64,000 nt of DNA. Source: Bartonella sp. WD16.2. Its GTDB lineage: Bacteria; Pseudomonadota; Alphaproteobacteria; Rhizobiales; Rhizobiaceae. The DNA lies in the NCBI RefSeq assembly GCF_002022505.1, contig NZ_CP019781.1, positions 744,001 through 808,000 of the forward strand. The letters run 5' to 3'. This document shows, piece by piece, positions 32,534 to 45,175 of this stretch (its first letter is position 1; the number at the start of each line of letters is the position of its first letter). A model generated the notes under the pieces. That model was given only the letters and a program-made list of their open reading frames with translations, ran no database searches and had not been told where the DNA came from. The position numbers were made by a program, and so were the translations under genes.

Positions 32534-33183
32534 TGTCTGTACGTCGTCTTGCAGATGATGTCCACCAACCATTAGAGTTTTCTTTTACAAAAGAAAATCA
32601 AGTGTGGGCGAAAAATACCATAGCAAAATACCCTGTAGGGCGTGAGCAGTCAGCTGTAATTCCCCTCTTAATGCGTGTTCAAGAGCAAGAAGGTTGGGTA
32701 ACACGTGCTGCAATTGAATATATTGCTCAAATGCTTTCAATGGCTTATATTCGTGTTTTAGAAATTGCTACTTTTTATACTCAGTTTCAGCTTAAGCCGG
32801 TTGGAACAAAAGCGCATATTCAAGTTTGTGGTACTACTCCTTGTATGTTACGTGGTTCTGGTGAATTAATTAAAGTTTGCCAAAAGAAAATTCATCCTGA
32901 ACCTTTTATTACTAATAAAGGTGGAACTTTGTCATGGGAAGAGGTGGAATGTCTTGGTGCTTGTGTTAATGCTCCAATGGTTATGATTTTTAAGGATACT
33001 TATGAAGATCTTACAGCAGAGCGTCTTGAAGAAATTATAGATGCATTTGAAGCGGGAAAAAATTCTGATATAACTGTAGGGCCACAGAATGGTCGTAAAT
33101 CATCGGAACCTATAGACGGTTTAACTTCTTTAATTGATGAGAATGAGGGGAAGAAGAAATCATCAAAACTTTCAAAAAAATAG
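32533..33183 (+). CDS. nuoE: NADH-quinone oxidoreductase subunit E
   Basis: The product has 216 aa. It has a thioredoxin-like 2Fe-2S domain with ligand Cys in VCGTTPCMLRGS and ECLGACVNAPMVMI (cluster N1a). The C-terminal 50 residues form a Lys/Ser-rich extension, common in alphaproteobacteria. It works in the NADH dehydrogenase module with NuoF and NuoG. Confidence 0.95.
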   Translation: MSVRRLADDVHQPLEFSFTKENQVWAKNTIAKYPVGREQSAVIPLLMRVQEQEGWVTRAAIEYIAQMLSMAYIRVLEIATFYTQFQLKPVGTKAHIQVCGTTPCMLRGSGELIKVCQKKIHPEPFITNKGGTLSWEEVECLGACVNAPMVMIFKDTYEDLTAERLEEIIDAFEAGKNSDITVGPQNGRKSSEPIDGLTSLIDENEGKKKSSKLSKK

Positions 33184-33345
33184 TAAAATAAAAACAGAGT
33201 AAATAACTCTTCATTAATAGAGTGTTTATTGTTTGTTTATTTAAAAATATTTTAGTAGAAGTAACAAGTCTTTTGAAAATACTGAAAAATATTGGATTTA
33301 GGAAAATGTTGAAAACATATTCGATGTTAGAAAAAAAGGTGGGGT

Positions 33346-34653
33346 ATGCTAACTGATAAAGATCGCATTTTCACTAATATTTATGGTTTAAAAGAAAAAT
33401 CATTAAAAGGTGCTATGCTGCGCGGGCATTGGGATGGTACCAAGGCGATTATCGAAAAAGGCCGTGACTGGATTGTTGATGAGGTAAAGAAGTCGGGTTT
33501 GCGTGGTCGTGGTGGTGCTGGTTTTCCTACTGGCATGAAATGGTCTTTTATGCCAAAACAAAGTGATGGTCGACCACATTATTTAGTTGTGAATGCAGAT
33601 GAATCAGAGCCTGGAACATGTAAAGATCGTGACATTTTGCGGCATGATCCTCATACTTTAATTGAAGGATGTGTTATTGCTACTTTTGCAATAGGGGCAA
33701 ATGTTGCCTTTATCTATATTCGTGGTGAATATATTCGTGAGCGTGAAGCACTTCAAGCGGCAATTGATGAATGTTATAATGCTGGTTTACTTGGTAAAAA
33801 GACTAAATGTGGGCATGTTTGCGATATTATTGTTCATCATGGTGCTGGAGCGTATATTTGTGGTGAGGAAACTGCTCTTTTAGAAAGTCTTGAAGGGAAA
33901 AAAGGGCAGCCTAGGCTTAAACCACCATTTCCTGCTAATATGGGAGTTTATGGTTGCCCAACAATAGTTAATAATGTGGAATCCATTGCAGTGATTCCAA
34001 CGATTTTGCGTCGGGGTGCTTCATGGTTTTCATCAATTGGTCGTTCAAACAATGTTGGAACAAAATTGTTTATGATTTCTGGTCACGTTAATGCACCTTG
34101 TACATTTGAAGAGGCTCTAGGTGTTTCTTTTCGTGAATTAATTGAAAAACACACAGGAGGTATTCGTGGTGGGTGGAATAATCTTTTAGCGGTTATTCCA
34201 GGTGGAGCTTCTTGTCCAGTTGTTCGGGGTGAAAATATGATAGACGCAGTTATGGATTTTGATGGAATGCGTGATGTTGGTTCTTCTTTTGGTACAGGTG
34301 GTGTGATTGTTATGGATAAATCAACAGATATTATCAAAGCAATTTGGCGGATAGCAGCTTTTTTCAAACATGAAAGTTGTGGGCAGTGTACACCGTGTCG
34401 TGAGGGTACTGGTTGGATGATGCGTCTTTTAGGACGTATGGTTGAAGGGAGAGCTCAAAAACGTGAGATTGACCTTCTATTTGAAGTTTCTAAACAAGTT
34501 GAAGGGCATACTATTTGTGCACTTGGTGATGCTGCAGCGTGGCCTGTGCAAGGATTGATACGCAATTTTCGCTCAGAGATTGAGCAAAGAATTGATGATT
34601 ATACGCGAAACGTGGTTCAGAGCAAAAATGTTGCTTTGGAAGTAGTAGAGTGA
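33346..34653 (+). CDS. nuoF: NADH-quinone oxidoreductase subunit F
   Basis: The product has 435 aa. It binds NADH ([20 protein letters not shown]) and FMN ([21 protein letters not shown] region) and carries the 4Fe-4S cluster N3 in [16 protein letters not shown] plus the Cys in [13 protein letters not shown]. It is the electron entry point of complex I. A 162-bp gap separates it from nuoE. Confidence 0.96.
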   Translation: MLTDKDRIFTNIYGLKEKSLKGAMLRGHWDGTKAIIEKGRDWIVDEVKKSGLRGRGGAGFPTGMKWSFMPKQSDGRPHYLVVNADESEPGTCKDRDILRHDPHTLIEGCVIATFAIGANVAFIYIRGEYIREREALQAAIDECYNAGLLGKKTKCGHVCDIIVHHGAGAYICGEETALLESLEGKKGQPRLKPPFPANMGVYGCPTIVNNVESIAVIPTILRRGASWFSSIGRSNNVGTKLFMISGHVNAPCTFEEALGVSFRELIEKHTGGIRGGWNNLLAVIPGGASCPVVRGENMIDAVMDFDGMRDVGSSFGTGGVIVMDKSTDIIKAIWRIAAFFKHESCGQCTPCREGTGWMMRLLGRMVEGRAQKREIDLLFEVSKQVEGHTICALGDAAAWPVQGLIRNFRSEIEQRIDDYTRNVVQSKNVALEVVE

Positions 34654-34714
34654 AAATTTTATTCTGATGAATAATAAAATGTGAGTTTAGGTAAATTATC
34701 TGCGGGCTGGATTA

Positions 34715-36787
34715 ATGATGATAAATATCAAAGTTGATGGTAAAGAGATTGAAGTTCCTGACTACTATACATTGCTTCAAGCCGCTGAAGCTGCTGGTGC
34801 TGAAGTGCCACGTTTTTGTTTTCATGAAAGTTTGTCAATTGCTGGGAATTGTCGCATGTGCTTAGTTGAGGTTAAAGGTGCTCCTCCAAAACCTCAGGCT
34901 TCTTGTGCGATGGGAGTTCGCGATTTACGATTGGGACCCAATGGTGAAATACCTGAGATATTTACCAATACACCGATGGTCAAAAAGGCTCGTGAAGGTG
35001 TTATGGAGTTTCTTCTCATTAATCATCCATTAGATTGTCCTGTATGTGATCAAGGTGGTGAATGTGATCTTCAAGATCAAGCAGTGTTTTATGGTCGTGA
35101 TTGTTCTCGTTATACGGAAAACAAACGCGCTGTGGAAGATAAATATATCGGTCCGCTTGTAAAAACTGTTATGACACGGTGTATTCATTGTACTCGTTGT
35201 GTTCGTTTTACGACAGAAGTTGCAGGTATTTCAGAGCTTGGTTTAATTGGTCGTGGTGAAGATGCTGAAATTACGACATATCTTGAAAAAGCAATGACAT
35301 CTGAATTACAGGGAAACGTTATTGATCTTTGTCCGGTGGGTGCTTTAACCTCAAGACCTTATACATTTCATGCGCGTCCATGGGAATTAACTAAGACAGA
35401 ATCAATTGATGTGATGGATGCACTTGGTAGTGCCATTCGCATTGATAGTCGGGGGCGTGAAGTTATGCGAATCATACCACGTACGAATCAGGACGTAAAT
35501 GAAGAGTGGATTTCTGATAAGACGCGTTTTATTTGGGATGGGTTGCGCACTCAGCGACTTGATAAACCATATGTTCGCAAAAATGGAAAACTTCAGCCTG
35601 CAAGTTGGTCAGAAGCTTTTGCGAGTATTAAGAAGGTAGTATCTAAAACACCAGCAGAAAAAATTGGTGCAATTGCAGGAGATCTAGCGTCTGTTGAAGA
35701 AATGTATGCGCTTAAAATATTGCTCACTTCACTAGGGTCAAAGGTGTTTGATTGTCGTCAAAGAGGTATGGCCTTGTCGCCTGAATTAGGGCGCTCAAGC
35801 TACATTTTTAATCCAACTATTATGGGTATTGAGCAAGCTGATGCATTGCTTATTGTAGGGTCTAATCCGCGTACTGAAGCTGCTGTTTTAAATGCACGTA
35901 TTTTAAAACGTCAACGGATGGGGCAATTTCCAATTGCATTAATTGGAGAACAAGCTGATTTGCGTTATTCATATTCTTATCTTGGAGCTGGTACTGAAGC
36001 GTTAAATGCACTTATTAATGGAGAAAATGCATTTTTTGATGTTCTGAAAAAAGCTAAACGTCCGCTTATTCTTATCGGAGAGGCTGCTGTTTCGGGTAAA
36101 GAAGGTTTATCTGTTTTAAAAAATCTCGCAAAATTATCTGATGTTGTCGGTGCTCTTAATAAAGAATGGAATGGATTTGGTGTGCTTCATAATGCTGCTT
36201 CGATTGTTGGGGGGTTGGATATTGGTTTTGTTTCTAAAATTGGAACTGAAAATATTATTAAGACCTGTGAAGTTTTATTTTTACTTGGCGCCGATGAGGT
36301 GGAATTAACCCATAAAAAAGCTTTTACAATTTATATTGGTAGTCATGGTGATAATGGTGCACATGCTGCTGATGTAATTTTGCCTGCATCAGCTTATACT
36401 GAGAAATCAGGGCTTTACGTTAATACAGAAGGTCGTGTTCAAATGACAAATCGAGCCGGTTTTGCTCCGGGTGAAGCAAAGGAAGATTGGGCAATTTTGC
36501 GCGCTTTATCTGATGTTTTAGGAAAAAAGCTTCCTTTTGATTCTTTATCTCAATTAAGGCAGAATTTGTTCAATGATTTTCCACATCTTTGTGCAATTGA
36601 TGATATAGCGCCTGCATGTATAAGTGATCTCAAAGTGCTCGGTTCACAATTAATCGGTCTGAGTAAGCAAACATTCGCTTCTATAATTAAGGACTTCTAT
36701 TTAACAAATCCAATAGCACGTGCTTCCGCAATTATGGCTGAATGTTCAGCTCTTGCAAAGAGTCATGTTGCTGGATCTGTAGAGTAA
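34715..36787 (+). CDS. nuoG: NADH-quinone oxidoreductase subunit G
   Basis: The product has 690 aa. N-terminal 2Fe-2S ligands are in [20 protein letters not shown] with a later Cys. The His/Cys cluster is in [20 protein letters not shown], and a further 4Fe-4S is in [13 protein letters not shown] with [10 protein letters not shown]. The rest is a molybdopterin-oxidoreductase-like domain without cofactor. It relays electrons in the peripheral arm. Two tandem ATGs start the gene. Confidence 0.95.
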   Translation: MMINIKVDGKEIEVPDYYTLLQAAEAAGAEVPRFCFHESLSIAGNCRMCLVEVKGAPPKPQASCAMGVRDLRLGPNGEIPEIFTNTPMVKKAREGVMEFLLINHPLDCPVCDQGGECDLQDQAVFYGRDCSRYTENKRAVEDKYIGPLVKTVMTRCIHCTRCVRFTTEVAGISELGLIGRGEDAEITTYLEKAMTSELQGNVIDLCPVGALTSRPYTFHARPWELTKTESIDVMDALGSAIRIDSRGREVMRIIPRTNQDVNEEWISDKTRFIWDGLRTQRLDKPYVRKNGKLQPASWSEAFASIKKVVSKTPAEKIGAIAGDLASVEEMYALKILLTSLGSKVFDCRQRGMALSPELGRSSYIFNPTIMGIEQADALLIVGSNPRTEAAVLNARILKRQRMGQFPIALIGEQADLRYSYSYLGAGTEALNALINGENAFFDVLKKAKRPLILIGEAAVSGKEGLSVLKNLAKLSDVVGALNKEWNGFGVLHNAASIVGGLDIGFVSKIGTENIIKTCEVLFLLGADEVELTHKKAFTIYIGSHGDNGAHAADVILPASAYTEKSGLYVNTEGRVQMTNRAGFAPGEAKEDWAILRALSDVLGKKLPFDSLSQLRQNLFNDFPHLCAIDDIAPACISDLKVLGSQLIGLSKQTFASIIKDFYLTNPIARASAIMAECSALAKSHVAGSVE

Positions 36788-36810
36788 GAATAGAAGGGAA
36801 AAGGAATATT

Positions 36811-37857
36811 ATGTATGATTTCTTTATGACCGGGCTATTACCATTGCTGATTATAGTAGGTAAGACACTTTTCCTTTTGGTTGTTCTTCTAGTTTTAATT
36901 GCGTATCTTCTTTATGCAGATAGAAAAATTTGGGCTGCTGTGCAATTGCGGCGGGGTCCGAACGTTGTTGGTCCATGGGGACTGTTTCAATCTTTTGCAG
37001 ATTTAATTAAATTTGCGGTTAAAGAACCTATTATCCCTGCTGGTGCCAATAAAGGTGTTTTTCTTTTGGCTCCTTTTGTTTCTGCTACGCTTGCATTATC
37101 AAGTTGGGCTGTTGTGCCCGTTAATAAAAATTGGGAAATTGCTAGTATTAATATTGGTTTACTTTATATCTTGGCTATTTCCTCTCTTGAGGTTTATGGC
37201 GTCATCATGGGGGGGTGGGCGTCAAATTCAAAATATCCTTTCTTAGGAGCTCTTCGTTCAGCAGCGCAAATGGTTTCTTATGAGGTTTCAATTGGATTTG
37301 TTCTCGTAACTATTATCTTAGTAAGTGGTTCATTAGATCTTACAACAATTGTTCTTGAGCAGAGTAGAGGACTTGGAATGAATCTTGGTCTACCTTTTAA
37401 CAGTTTTCTTGATTGGAATTGGTTGGTTCTTTTTCCAATGTTTATTATATTTTTTATTTCTGCACTTGCTGAGACAAATCGTCCTCCTTTTGATTTAGTT
37501 GAAGCAGAATCTGAGCTTGTTGCTGGTCACATGGTTGAGTATTCCTCAACTCCTTATATGCTCTTTTTTCTTGGTGAATATGTTGCTATTGTTTTAATGT
37601 GTGCATTAACAACCATTTTATTTTTAGGTGGTTGGTTGCCTCTTTTAGATGTTTGGTGGCTTAATTGGGTTCCAGGTATCATTTGGTTTGTTTTAAAGGT
37701 TTGCTTTGTGTTTTTTGGTTTTGCTATGGTTAAAGCATTTGTACCGCGCTATCGTTATGACCAGTTAATGCGGCTTGGTTGGAAAGTGTTCCTTCCCATT
37801 TCATTGGCAATGGTTGTGATAACTGCTGCTGTCTTAAAATATATTAGTTTAGCTTAA
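36811..37857 (+). CDS. nuoH: NADH-quinone oxidoreductase subunit H
   Basis: The product has 348 aa and about eight membrane helices. Signature regions are [40 protein letters not shown] and [20 protein letters not shown]. It forms the membrane side of the quinone chamber. ATG 36811 is chosen because AAAAGGAA lies just upstream and the family start matches, rather than an in-frame codon inside nuoG. Confidence 0.95.
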   Translation: MYDFFMTGLLPLLIIVGKTLFLLVVLLVLIAYLLYADRKIWAAVQLRRGPNVVGPWGLFQSFADLIKFAVKEPIIPAGANKGVFLLAPFVSATLALSSWAVVPVNKNWEIASINIGLLYILAISSLEVYGVIMGGWASNSKYPFLGALRSAAQMVSYEVSIGFVLVTIILVSGSLDLTTIVLEQSRGLGMNLGLPFNSFLDWNWLVLFPMFIIFFISALAETNRPPFDLVEAESELVAGHMVEYSSTPYMLFFLGEYVAIVLMCALTTILFLGGWLPLLDVWWLNWVPGIIWFVLKVCFVFFGFAMVKAFVPRYRYDQLMRLGWKVFLPISLAMVVITAAVLKYISLA

Positions 37858-37873
37858 AGAGGGGGCGTTTCGT

Positions 37874-38365
37874 ATGTCAGGTCTTATTCAAGCAGCAAAA
37901 TCACTGCTTTTATTAGAATTTATAAGTGCTTTTTTTTTGGCGATGCGTCAGTTTTTTTCACCAAAACCTACGATCAATTACCCTTATGAAAAGGGTATTG
38001 TTTCTCCTCGTTTTCGTGGTGAACATGCTTTGCGTCGTTATCCAAATGGTGAAGAACGGTGTATTGCGTGTAAATTATGTGAGGCAATTTGTCCCGCGCA
38101 AGCTATTACAATTGAGGCAGGACCACGGTGTAATGATGGTACACGTAGAACTATTCGTTATGATATTGATATGGTTAAGTGTATTTATTGTGGTTTTTGT
38201 CAGGAAGCTTGTCCAGTTGATGCTATTGTGGAGGGACCAAATTTTGAATTTGCAACAGAAATGCGTGAAGAACTTTATTATGACAAAGAAAAGCTTTTAA
38301 GTAATGGGGATCGTTGGGAGAGAGAAATTGCTCGTAATATATTGATGGATGCGCCTTATCGTTAA
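37874..38365 (+). CDS. nuoI: NADH-quinone oxidoreductase subunit I
   Basis: The product has 163 aa. It carries two 4Fe-4S ferredoxin motifs, [16 protein letters not shown] and [16 protein letters not shown], for clusters N6a and N6b. Its short N-terminal helix rests on the membrane near NuoH. A 98-bp gap follows before nuoJ. Confidence 0.96.
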   Translation: MSGLIQAAKSLLLLEFISAFFLAMRQFFSPKPTINYPYEKGIVSPRFRGEHALRRYPNGEERCIACKLCEAICPAQAITIEAGPRCNDGTRRTIRYDIDMVKCIYCGFCQEACPVDAIVEGPNFEFATEMREELYYDKEKLLSNGDRWEREIARNILMDAPYR

Positions 38366-38463
38366 GTGTATCGTCAACAAGTAGTCGGATGATTCTATCT
38401 GGCAAATTATAGCCGGGTGTGAATTTTATGCTAATTAGTGGTTAATTAATTGAAGGAAATCCT

Positions 38464-39084
38464 ATGCTAACAGGTTCAGCAGCGGTATTTTTCTATATAT
38501 TTTCTCTTATCATGCTCATGAGTGCAGTTATTGTTGTTGCTGCACGTAATCCAGTACATTCAGTGTTATTTTTAATCTTGGCGTTTTTTAATGCGGCGGC
38601 TTTGTTTATACTTTTAGGGGCCGAATTTTTGGGGCTTATTTTACTTGTCGTTTATGTTGGTGCTGTAGCGGTTTTATTTTTGTTTGTGGTTATGATGCTT
38701 GATGTGGACTTTGCTGAATTGAAAAGTGGAGTGCTCCGATATATTCCTGTTGGTGCTTTTATTGGTGTTGTTATTATTGTAGAATTGGTTTCTGTTTTTA
38801 TTAGTAGTCACTTTTCTCCTATTTTAAGATCTTATGTTACACAACCGATGCCAGATTTAGCGCAGCGGACAAATACGCAAGCGTTAGGAGATATTCTTTA
38901 TACAGATTATATTTTCTATTTCCAAATTGCTGGAACGATTTTATTAGTTGCAATGATTGGCGCTATTGTTTTAGCGCTTCGTCATAAGTCTGGTGTCAAA
39001 CGACAATCAATTGCAGTGCAAGTTGCTAGAACAGCAAAAAATGCAATTGAAATTAAACAAATTGAGTCAGGTAAGGGTATTTAG
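38464..39084 (+). CDS. nuoJ: NADH-quinone oxidoreductase subunit J
   Basis: The product has 206 aa with five membrane helices. Conserved parts are [20 protein letters not shown] and [21 protein letters not shown]. It is a core membrane subunit, and helix 3 takes part in coupling. It is separated from nuoK by 13 bp. Confidence 0.93.
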   Translation: MLTGSAAVFFYIFSLIMLMSAVIVVAARNPVHSVLFLILAFFNAAALFILLGAEFLGLILLVVYVGAVAVLFLFVVMMLDVDFAELKSGVLRYIPVGAFIGVVIIVELVSVFISSHFSPILRSYVTQPMPDLAQRTNTQALGDILYTDYIFYFQIAGTILLVAMIGAIVLALRHKSGVKRQSIAVQVARTAKNAIEIKQIESGKGI

Positions 39085-39097
39085 CGGGGAAACGACT

Positions 39098-39406
39098 ATG
39101 CATATTGACATTTCTCATTATCTCACTGTTTCTGCGGTAATGTTCACAATTGGCATTTTTGGCATTTTCCTAAACAGGAAGAACGTGATTATTATTCTTA
39201 TGTCAATTGAGCTTATATTGCTTTCAATCAACCTTAATTTTATTGCTTTTTCAGCATTTCTTCATGATCTGGTTGGTCAAATATTCGCTTTATTTATTTT
39301 GACAGTTGCAGCTGCTGAGGCAGCAATTGGTCTAGCAATTCTTGTTGTTTTTTTCCGTAACCGCGGTTCTATCGCAGTTGAAGATGTTAATGTGATGAAA
39401 GGCTGA
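39098..39406 (+). CDS. nuoK: NADH-quinone oxidoreductase subunit K
   Basis: The product has 102 aa, the exact family length, with three membrane helices. Conserved Glu lie in [17 protein letters not shown] and [15 protein letters not shown], which are part of the proton path. ATG 39098 is chosen over upstream in-frame codons because it gives the standard length and lies behind GGGGAAACG. Confidence 0.94.
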   Translation: MHIDISHYLTVSAVMFTIGIFGIFLNRKNVIIILMSIELILLSINLNFIAFSAFLHDLVGQIFALFILTVAAAEAAIGLAILVVFFRNRGSIAVEDVNVMKG

Positions 39407-39412
39407 TAAGTA

Positions 39413-41377
39413 ATGTATTATGTAATTGTCTTTCTACCGCTTTTGGGTTTTTTAACTGCTGCTGTCGGCGGAAAAACTATAGGCTCTCGTGCAAGTGAAA
39501 TTGTGACGTCTAGTTTCATGGTAATTGTTGCTGCATTGTCATGGATAGCTTTTTTAAATATTGCTATTGGTCATACTTCAGCGGTTAGCACGCCGATCTT
39601 GCACTGGGTAACTGTTAGTAACTTAGTTTTTGATTGGACCTTGTATATTGATACATTGACAGTCGTTATGCTTGTTGTGGTTAACAGTGTTTCAGCATTA
39701 GTGCATATTTATTCAATTGGTTATATGCATCACGATCCTTCAAGATCTCGGTTTTTTGCCTATCTTTCTTTATTCACATTTATGATGCTTATGCTAGTGA
39801 CAGCTGATAACTTAATCCAAATGTTTTTTGGTTGGGAAGGTGTTGGGCTTGCATCTTATTTACTAATTGGCTTTTGGTTTCAGAGAGCTTCTGCTAATAA
39901 AGCAGCGATGAAAGCTTTTGTAGTTAACCGTGTTGGTGATTTTGGTTTTCTTCTAGGTATCTTTAATATTTTTGTTTTGTTTCAATCAGTTAATTTTGCA
40001 GATATTTTTGCAAAAACTATAGACAGTAGTTTTGTACAAAATACAACATTTTTAGGTTGGCAGCTTGATGGACAAACAGCAATTACTGTGACGTGTCTTC
40101 TTTTATTTGTCGGTGCTATGGGTAAATCAGCACAATTTCTTCTACACACATGGCTTCCTGATGCAATGGAAGGGCCAACACCTGTATCTGCTCTCATTCA
40201 CGCAGCAACAATGGTGACTGCTGGTGTTTTTATGGTTGCACGTATGTCACCAATTTTTGAACTTTCTTCAACGGCTTCTACTGTAATTATTATTGTTGGA
40301 ACGATGACTGCGTTCTTTGCGGCAACTGTAGGGCTTGTACAAAATGATATCAAGCGCGTTATTGCTTATTCAACATGTTCTCAGCTTGGTTATATGTTTG
40401 TTGCTTTAGGTGTTGGAGCTTACGGAGCAGCTGTTTTTCATCTCTTTACACACGCTTTTTTTAAGGCTCTACTGTTTCTCGGTGCGGGTTCTGTAATTCA
40501 CGCAGTATCTGATGAGCAGGATATGCGAAAAATGGGAGGATTGCGTAAACATATAAAAGCAACTTATTGGATGATGATTATAGGAACTATTTCATTAACA
40601 GGTGTTGGAATACCAGGAACATTTCTTGGTACAGCGGGTTTTTTCTCAAAGGATGCAATTATAGAATCTGCTTTTGCGTCACATAATATTATTTCAGGAT
40701 GTGCTTTTTGGCTTCTTGTTTTATCTGCTTTACTAACGAGTTTTTATTCATGGCGGCTTATATTTATGACATTTCATGGTAAGCCACGTGCAACTGTTGA
40801 TGTTATGCATCATGTTCATGAATCGCCTCCGATTATGTTGATTCCTCTGCTTGTTTTGTCTGTTGGAGCATTATTTGCAGGTATGGTTTTTCAACCTTAT
40901 TTTTTTGGTAATTTGTATGACCTTTTTTGGAAAAGCGCATTGTTTACAAGTAGTCACAACCATATTCTTCATGAAGCGCATAATGTGTTAAATTGGGTAA
41001 AGTGGTCACCATTTACAGCAATGGTCCTTGGATTTGTTTTGGCTTGTCTATTCTATATTCTTGTTCCGTCACTTCCCAAAAAACTCTCCGAGTTTATGCC
41101 TGCATTTTACCGTTTTCTTTACAATAAGTGGTATTTTGATGAACTTTATAACTTTTTGTTTGTCCGTCCTGCTTTAAAAATTGGTTGCTTTCTTTGGAAG
41201 ATAGGTGATGGTAAAATTATTGATGGCCTGGGACCGAATGGTATTGCTGCACGTATTATTGATATTACAAACAGAATTATCCGACTGCAGACGGGTTATC
41301 TTTATCACTATGCGTTTGCGATGCTTATTGGTGTCATGGTGCTGATCACGTGGATAATGATCGGGAGTTTAAATTGA
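39413..41377 (+). CDS. nuoL: NADH-quinone oxidoreductase subunit L
   Basis: The product has 654 aa. It is an antiporter-like subunit with about 16 helices. [18 protein letters not shown] carries the key Glu, and [27 protein letters not shown] carries the proton-channel Lys/His region. A lateral helix follows near the C-terminus. It pumps protons at the far end of the membrane arm. Its TGA overlaps the nuoM ATG. Confidence 0.95.
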   Translation: MYYVIVFLPLLGFLTAAVGGKTIGSRASEIVTSSFMVIVAALSWIAFLNIAIGHTSAVSTPILHWVTVSNLVFDWTLYIDTLTVVMLVVVNSVSALVHIYSIGYMHHDPSRSRFFAYLSLFTFMMLMLVTADNLIQMFFGWEGVGLASYLLIGFWFQRASANKAAMKAFVVNRVGDFGFLLGIFNIFVLFQSVNFADIFAKTIDSSFVQNTTFLGWQLDGQTAITVTCLLLFVGAMGKSAQFLLHTWLPDAMEGPTPVSALIHAATMVTAGVFMVARMSPIFELSSTASTVIIIVGTMTAFFAATVGLVQNDIKRVIAYSTCSQLGYMFVALGVGAYGAAVFHLFTHAFFKALLFLGAGSVIHAVSDEQDMRKMGGLRKHIKATYWMMIIGTISLTGVGIPGTFLGTAGFFSKDAIIESAFASHNIISGCAFWLLVLSALLTSFYSWRLIFMTFHGKPRATVDVMHHVHESPPIMLIPLLVLSVGALFAGMVFQPYFFGNLYDLFWKSALFTSSHNHILHEAHNVLNWVKWSPFTAMVLGFVLACLFYILVPSLPKKLSEFMPAFYRFLYNKWYFDELYNFLFVRPALKIGCFLWKIGDGKIIDGLGPNGIAARIIDITNRIIRLQTGYLYHYAFAMLIGVMVLITWIMIGSLN

Positions 41378-42845
41378 TGACCGACTGGCCTATTCTTTCT
41401 ACAGTTACATTTTTACCGCTTGTTGGTGTATTTTTGATTTTATTAATCAAAGATGACACCGAGGTTGAAAAACATAATATACGCAATGTAGCGTTTTTTA
41501 CATCTGTTTTTGTTTTCATTATCTCTTTAATTATCTGGATGAGGTTTGATAACACAAATTCCGACTTCCAAATGGTCGAAAAATTTGATTGGTTAGAAAG
41601 TGGTATTAGCTACCATATGGGTGTTGATGGTATTTCTATCCTTTTTGTCGTCCTTTCAGCTTTTTTATTGCCATTCTGTATTTTGGCAAGTCGGGAGAAT
41701 ATTAAAGACAGATTAAAAGCTTATATGATTGCTTTTCTCCTCCTTGAAGTTGCAATCATCGGAGTCTTCTGTGCTCTTGACGCAATGCTATTTTATGTTT
41801 TTTTTGAAGGTAGTCTCATTCCAATGTTTATTATTATTGGTGTTTGGGGTGGAGCACGCCGTGTTTATGCAAGTATGAAGTTTTTTTTATATACTTTGCT
41901 TGGTTCAGTACTCATGTTAGTTGCCATTATGGCTATGTATTGGGAAGCGGGAACACTTGATATACCAACTTTATTGACCTATCAATTTTCTACACATATG
42001 CAGATGTGGTTATGGCTTGCATTTTTGCTTCTTTTGCAGTTAAAATGCCAATGTGGCCGGTCCACACATGGTTGCCTGATGCACACGTAGAAGCACCAAC
42101 AGCAGGCTCTGTTATTTTGGCTGGAGTGCTACTCAAATTAGGTGGTTATGGTTTTCTTCGTTTTTCTTTGCCAATGTTTCCTATTGCTTCAGCTGATTTT
42201 GCTCCTTTAGTTTTTGTATTATCGCTGATTGCAATTATTTATACATCCTTAGTTGCGCTTGTTCAAAATGATATAAAAAAACTTATTGCCTATTCGTCAA
42301 TAGCTCATATGGGGTACGTAACAATGGGTATTTTTGCTATTAATGAGCAAGGTATTCAAGGTGCTATTTATCAGATGCTATCACATGGAATTGTTTCTGC
42401 AGCTTTGTTTCTTTGTGTTGGAGTTATATATGATCGCTTGCATACACGTGAAATTTCGGATTTTGGTGGTTTAGTAAATAATATGCCAAAATACGCGGTT
42501 GTATTCTTACTCTTTACTATGGCGAATGTTGGTTTACCTGGAAGTTCAGGATTTTTAGGTGAATTTTTAACTTTAATAGGTGTCTTTCAAATTCATAAAT
42601 TAGTTGCAATTTTTGCTACAACTGGTGTTATATTATCTGCCGCTTATGCACTTTATCTTTATCGACGTATGATTTTTGGTCCTTTAGATAAGGAAAGTTT
42701 GAAAGTGCTTCATGATCTCTCTCTAAGAGAGAAAATTATCCTTTATCCAATGGTTGTTCTTACAATATTTTTTGGTGTCTATCCAATGCCGATTCTTAAA
42801 ACAACGGCATTTACAGTAAAAACCCTTATTAACCAGCTGCACTAA
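41377..42845 (+). pseudogene. nuoM: NADH-quinone oxidoreductase subunit M, frameshifted
   Basis: ATG 41377 ([12 protein letters not shown]) opens a frame that is good NuoM up to [10 protein letters not shown]. It then leaves the family and stops at 42090. The next frame resumes exactly with [25 protein letters not shown] and runs to 42845. Adding one T to the run at 42022-42026 gives a 489-aa antiporter-like subunit of normal length. The gene is otherwise intact and in an otherwise complete nuo operon. A sequencing error or polymerase slippage is therefore more likely than loss. Confidence 0.85.
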
Positions 42846-42862
42846 ATAAGAAATAAATACTC

Positions 42863-44317
42863 ATGCAAACTGATATAATAGCTCAATTAACGTTAATTTT
42901 TCCAGAAATTTTAATAGCACTGGGGGCCATGGCACTCCTTTTAATCGGTGTTTATTCCGGTGCACGTTCATATTTAACTATTACTGGTTTAGCAATTGCT
43001 CTACTTGTTGCAACTATTATTATTATGGTCGTCTTTCCGCAAAATGGCTTTTTCTATACAAACACGCTTATTATTGATTCCTTTAGCCGCTATATGAAAG
43101 TTCTAACTCTTGTCGGTGCACTCTTTGCTCTCATTATGTCTGTCGGTTTTGCCTGTGCTCAGAAATTTGATATATTTGAGTTTCCCGTATTAGTCCTTTT
43201 TGCAACTTTGGGTATGATGTTAATGATTTCAGCTGGCAATACGCTGTCACTTTACATGGGGTTAGAATTACAATCTTTAGCGTTATATGTTCTTGCTGCG
43301 ATCAATCGCGACAATATGAAATCTTCTGAAGCGGGTATAAAATATTTTGTTTTAGGTGCACTATCTTCAGGGTTTTTACTTTATGGTATTTCATTGCTTT
43401 ATGGTTTTACTGCTCAAATTGGTTTTCGCGAAATTGCCTTTGCTTTAAATAATGAAGCTCTACAGTTGGGTGTTATTTTAGGTATTGTTTTTATTCTAGC
43501 TGGTTTGGCGTTCAAAATTTCTGCAGTTCCATTTCATATGTGGACACCTGATGTTTATGAAGGGGCACCAACTCCTATTACAGCATTTTTTGCTTGTGCT
43601 CCTAAAATTGCGGCAATGGCATTAATTATCCGTATCATTGTTGTTACTTTTATTCCATTAGGAAGTTCTGATAGTTCTATGCCCGCATGGCAGCAGATTT
43701 TAATTTTTATGGCAATTGCGTCAATGGTACTAGGTGCATTTGCTGCAATTGGCCAGAGTAATATTAAGCGTTTAATGGCTTACTCATCCATCAGTCATAT
43801 GGGGTATGCACTTGTTGGTCTAGCTGCTGGAAGTATGCTTGGGATAAAAGGTGTTATTCTTTATATGACTATTTATCTTGGCATGACTCTTGGTTCATTT
43901 GCATTTATTCTTGGAATGCGATCTAGTGACGGAAATGTTGAGAATATTTATGATCTTGCAGGATTGGTAAAAACTAATCCGTTTATGGCTATTACGATGA
44001 CGATACAGCTTTTTTCTTTAGCAAGTATACCTCCTATGGCTGGTTTTTTTGGTAAATGGTATACATTTTCTGCAGCTGTTCATGCAGGACTTACCCCACT
44101 TGCTGTCATTGGTATGGTTGCTTCTGTTGTTGGTGCTTTTTACTATTTACGGATTATTAAAATTATGTGGTTTGATGCTGCAAAAGCTAGTTTTATTGTT
44201 TTATCAAACGAACTTAAGCTTTGTCTTGGGCTTTCTACATTATTTATTTTATTTTATGTATTTTTTGGAATTTGGTTTGCTGAATTTGCAGAAAAAGCAG
44301 CAACATCATTATTTTAA
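42863..44317 (+). CDS. nuoN: NADH-quinone oxidoreductase subunit N
   Basis: The product has 484 aa and is the third antiporter-like subunit. It has [20 protein letters not shown] with the conserved Glu, and [20 protein letters not shown]. It completes the membrane arm and ends the nuo operon. birA starts six bases after its stop, so the two may be co-transcribed. Confidence 0.95.
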   Translation: MQTDIIAQLTLIFPEILIALGAMALLLIGVYSGARSYLTITGLAIALLVATIIIMVVFPQNGFFYTNTLIIDSFSRYMKVLTLVGALFALIMSVGFACAQKFDIFEFPVLVLFATLGMMLMISAGNTLSLYMGLELQSLALYVLAAINRDNMKSSEAGIKYFVLGALSSGFLLYGISLLYGFTAQIGFREIAFALNNEALQLGVILGIVFILAGLAFKISAVPFHMWTPDVYEGAPTPITAFFACAPKIAAMALIIRIIVVTFIPLGSSDSSMPAWQQILIFMAIASMVLGAFAAIGQSNIKRLMAYSSISHMGYALVGLAAGSMLGIKGVILYMTIYLGMTLGSFAFILGMRSSDGNVENIYDLAGLVKTNPFMAITMTIQLFSLASIPPMAGFFGKWYTFSAAVHAGLTPLAVIGMVASVVGAFYYLRIIKIMWFDAAKASFIVLSNELKLCLGLSTLFILFYVFFGIWFAEFAEKAATSLF

Positions 44318-44323
44318 ATAAAC

Positions 44324-45121
44324 ATGGTTTATACATTATCAGATTTTGCTTTAAAACAAGGGTATATCCTTGAAGCATATGAAAGTGTAGATTCGACAAA
44401 TCTTATTGCACAACAAAAAGCAAATGTTGGTGATCGTGATTATCTTTGGATTGTTGCAGAAAAACAAATGCAAGGAAGAGCTAGAAGAGGCAGGACATGG
44501 TATAGTCCGAAAGGGAATTTGTACTCTAGCCTTTTATTAATTGATGATATTGTTTGCCAAACTGCTTCTCAACTTGGTTTTGTTGCTGGAGTAAGTGTAG
44601 TAGAAGCTATAAGGCACTTTATAAAAGATAAAGAAAATAGCATTGTTAATTTAAAATGGCCAAATGATATTTTACTTAAAGGAATTAAAAGCTCTGGAAT
44701 CTTACTTGAGCTCTTTACATTAACCCCACAAAAACATGCATTGGTCATTGGTATCGGGGTAAATGTAAAACATCATTTTAAAGATGCACCATATTTAACA
44801 TCAAGTATAAAGAATATTGGATTAGATATTGATAAAGAAGAATTATTTATGGTTCTAACAAGATGTTTTGCTGAAAATTATCTTCTTTGGAAGCAGTCGG
44901 GAGGGTGTGATATAATCCGCAAAAAATGGCTTTTATATTCAGCTCATATTGGACAACCTATCAAAATAGTCAATAGTGAAAAGCTTACCGAAGGTATTTT
45001 TGATGGTCTTGATCATGATTTCAACTGCATTATCAAACAAAGAGATGGCAAAAAAGCAATTATAACAGCTGGAGATGTTTATTTTGGTTCGGCTGCTTCT
45101 GTTAATACACATCATTATTAA
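44324..45121 (+). CDS. birA: Biotin--protein ligase
   Basis: The product has 265 aa. It lacks the N-terminal DNA-binding domain of E. coli BirA, so it is a pure ligase. Catalytic motifs are GRARRGRTWYSPKGNLYSSL (biotinyl-AMP binding loop), LKWPNDILL with the active Lys, and KSSGILLEL. It attaches biotin to acetyl-CoA and pyruvate carboxylase carriers. It follows nuoN closely, as in several Rhizobiales. Confidence 0.92.
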   Translation: MVYTLSDFALKQGYILEAYESVDSTNLIAQQKANVGDRDYLWIVAEKQMQGRARRGRTWYSPKGNLYSSLLLIDDIVCQTASQLGFVAGVSVVEAIRHFIKDKENSIVNLKWPNDILLKGIKSSGILLELFTLTPQKHALVIGIGVNVKHHFKDAPYLTSSIKNIGLDIDKEELFMVLTRCFAENYLLWKQSGGCDIIRKKWLLYSAHIGQPIKIVNSEKLTEGIFDGLDHDFNCIIKQRDGKKAIITAGDVYFGSAASVNTHHY

Positions 45122-45175
45122 CTTGTAAAATTTTATTTCACCATGAGATTATCTTAATAAGTTTAGGAGATATTT

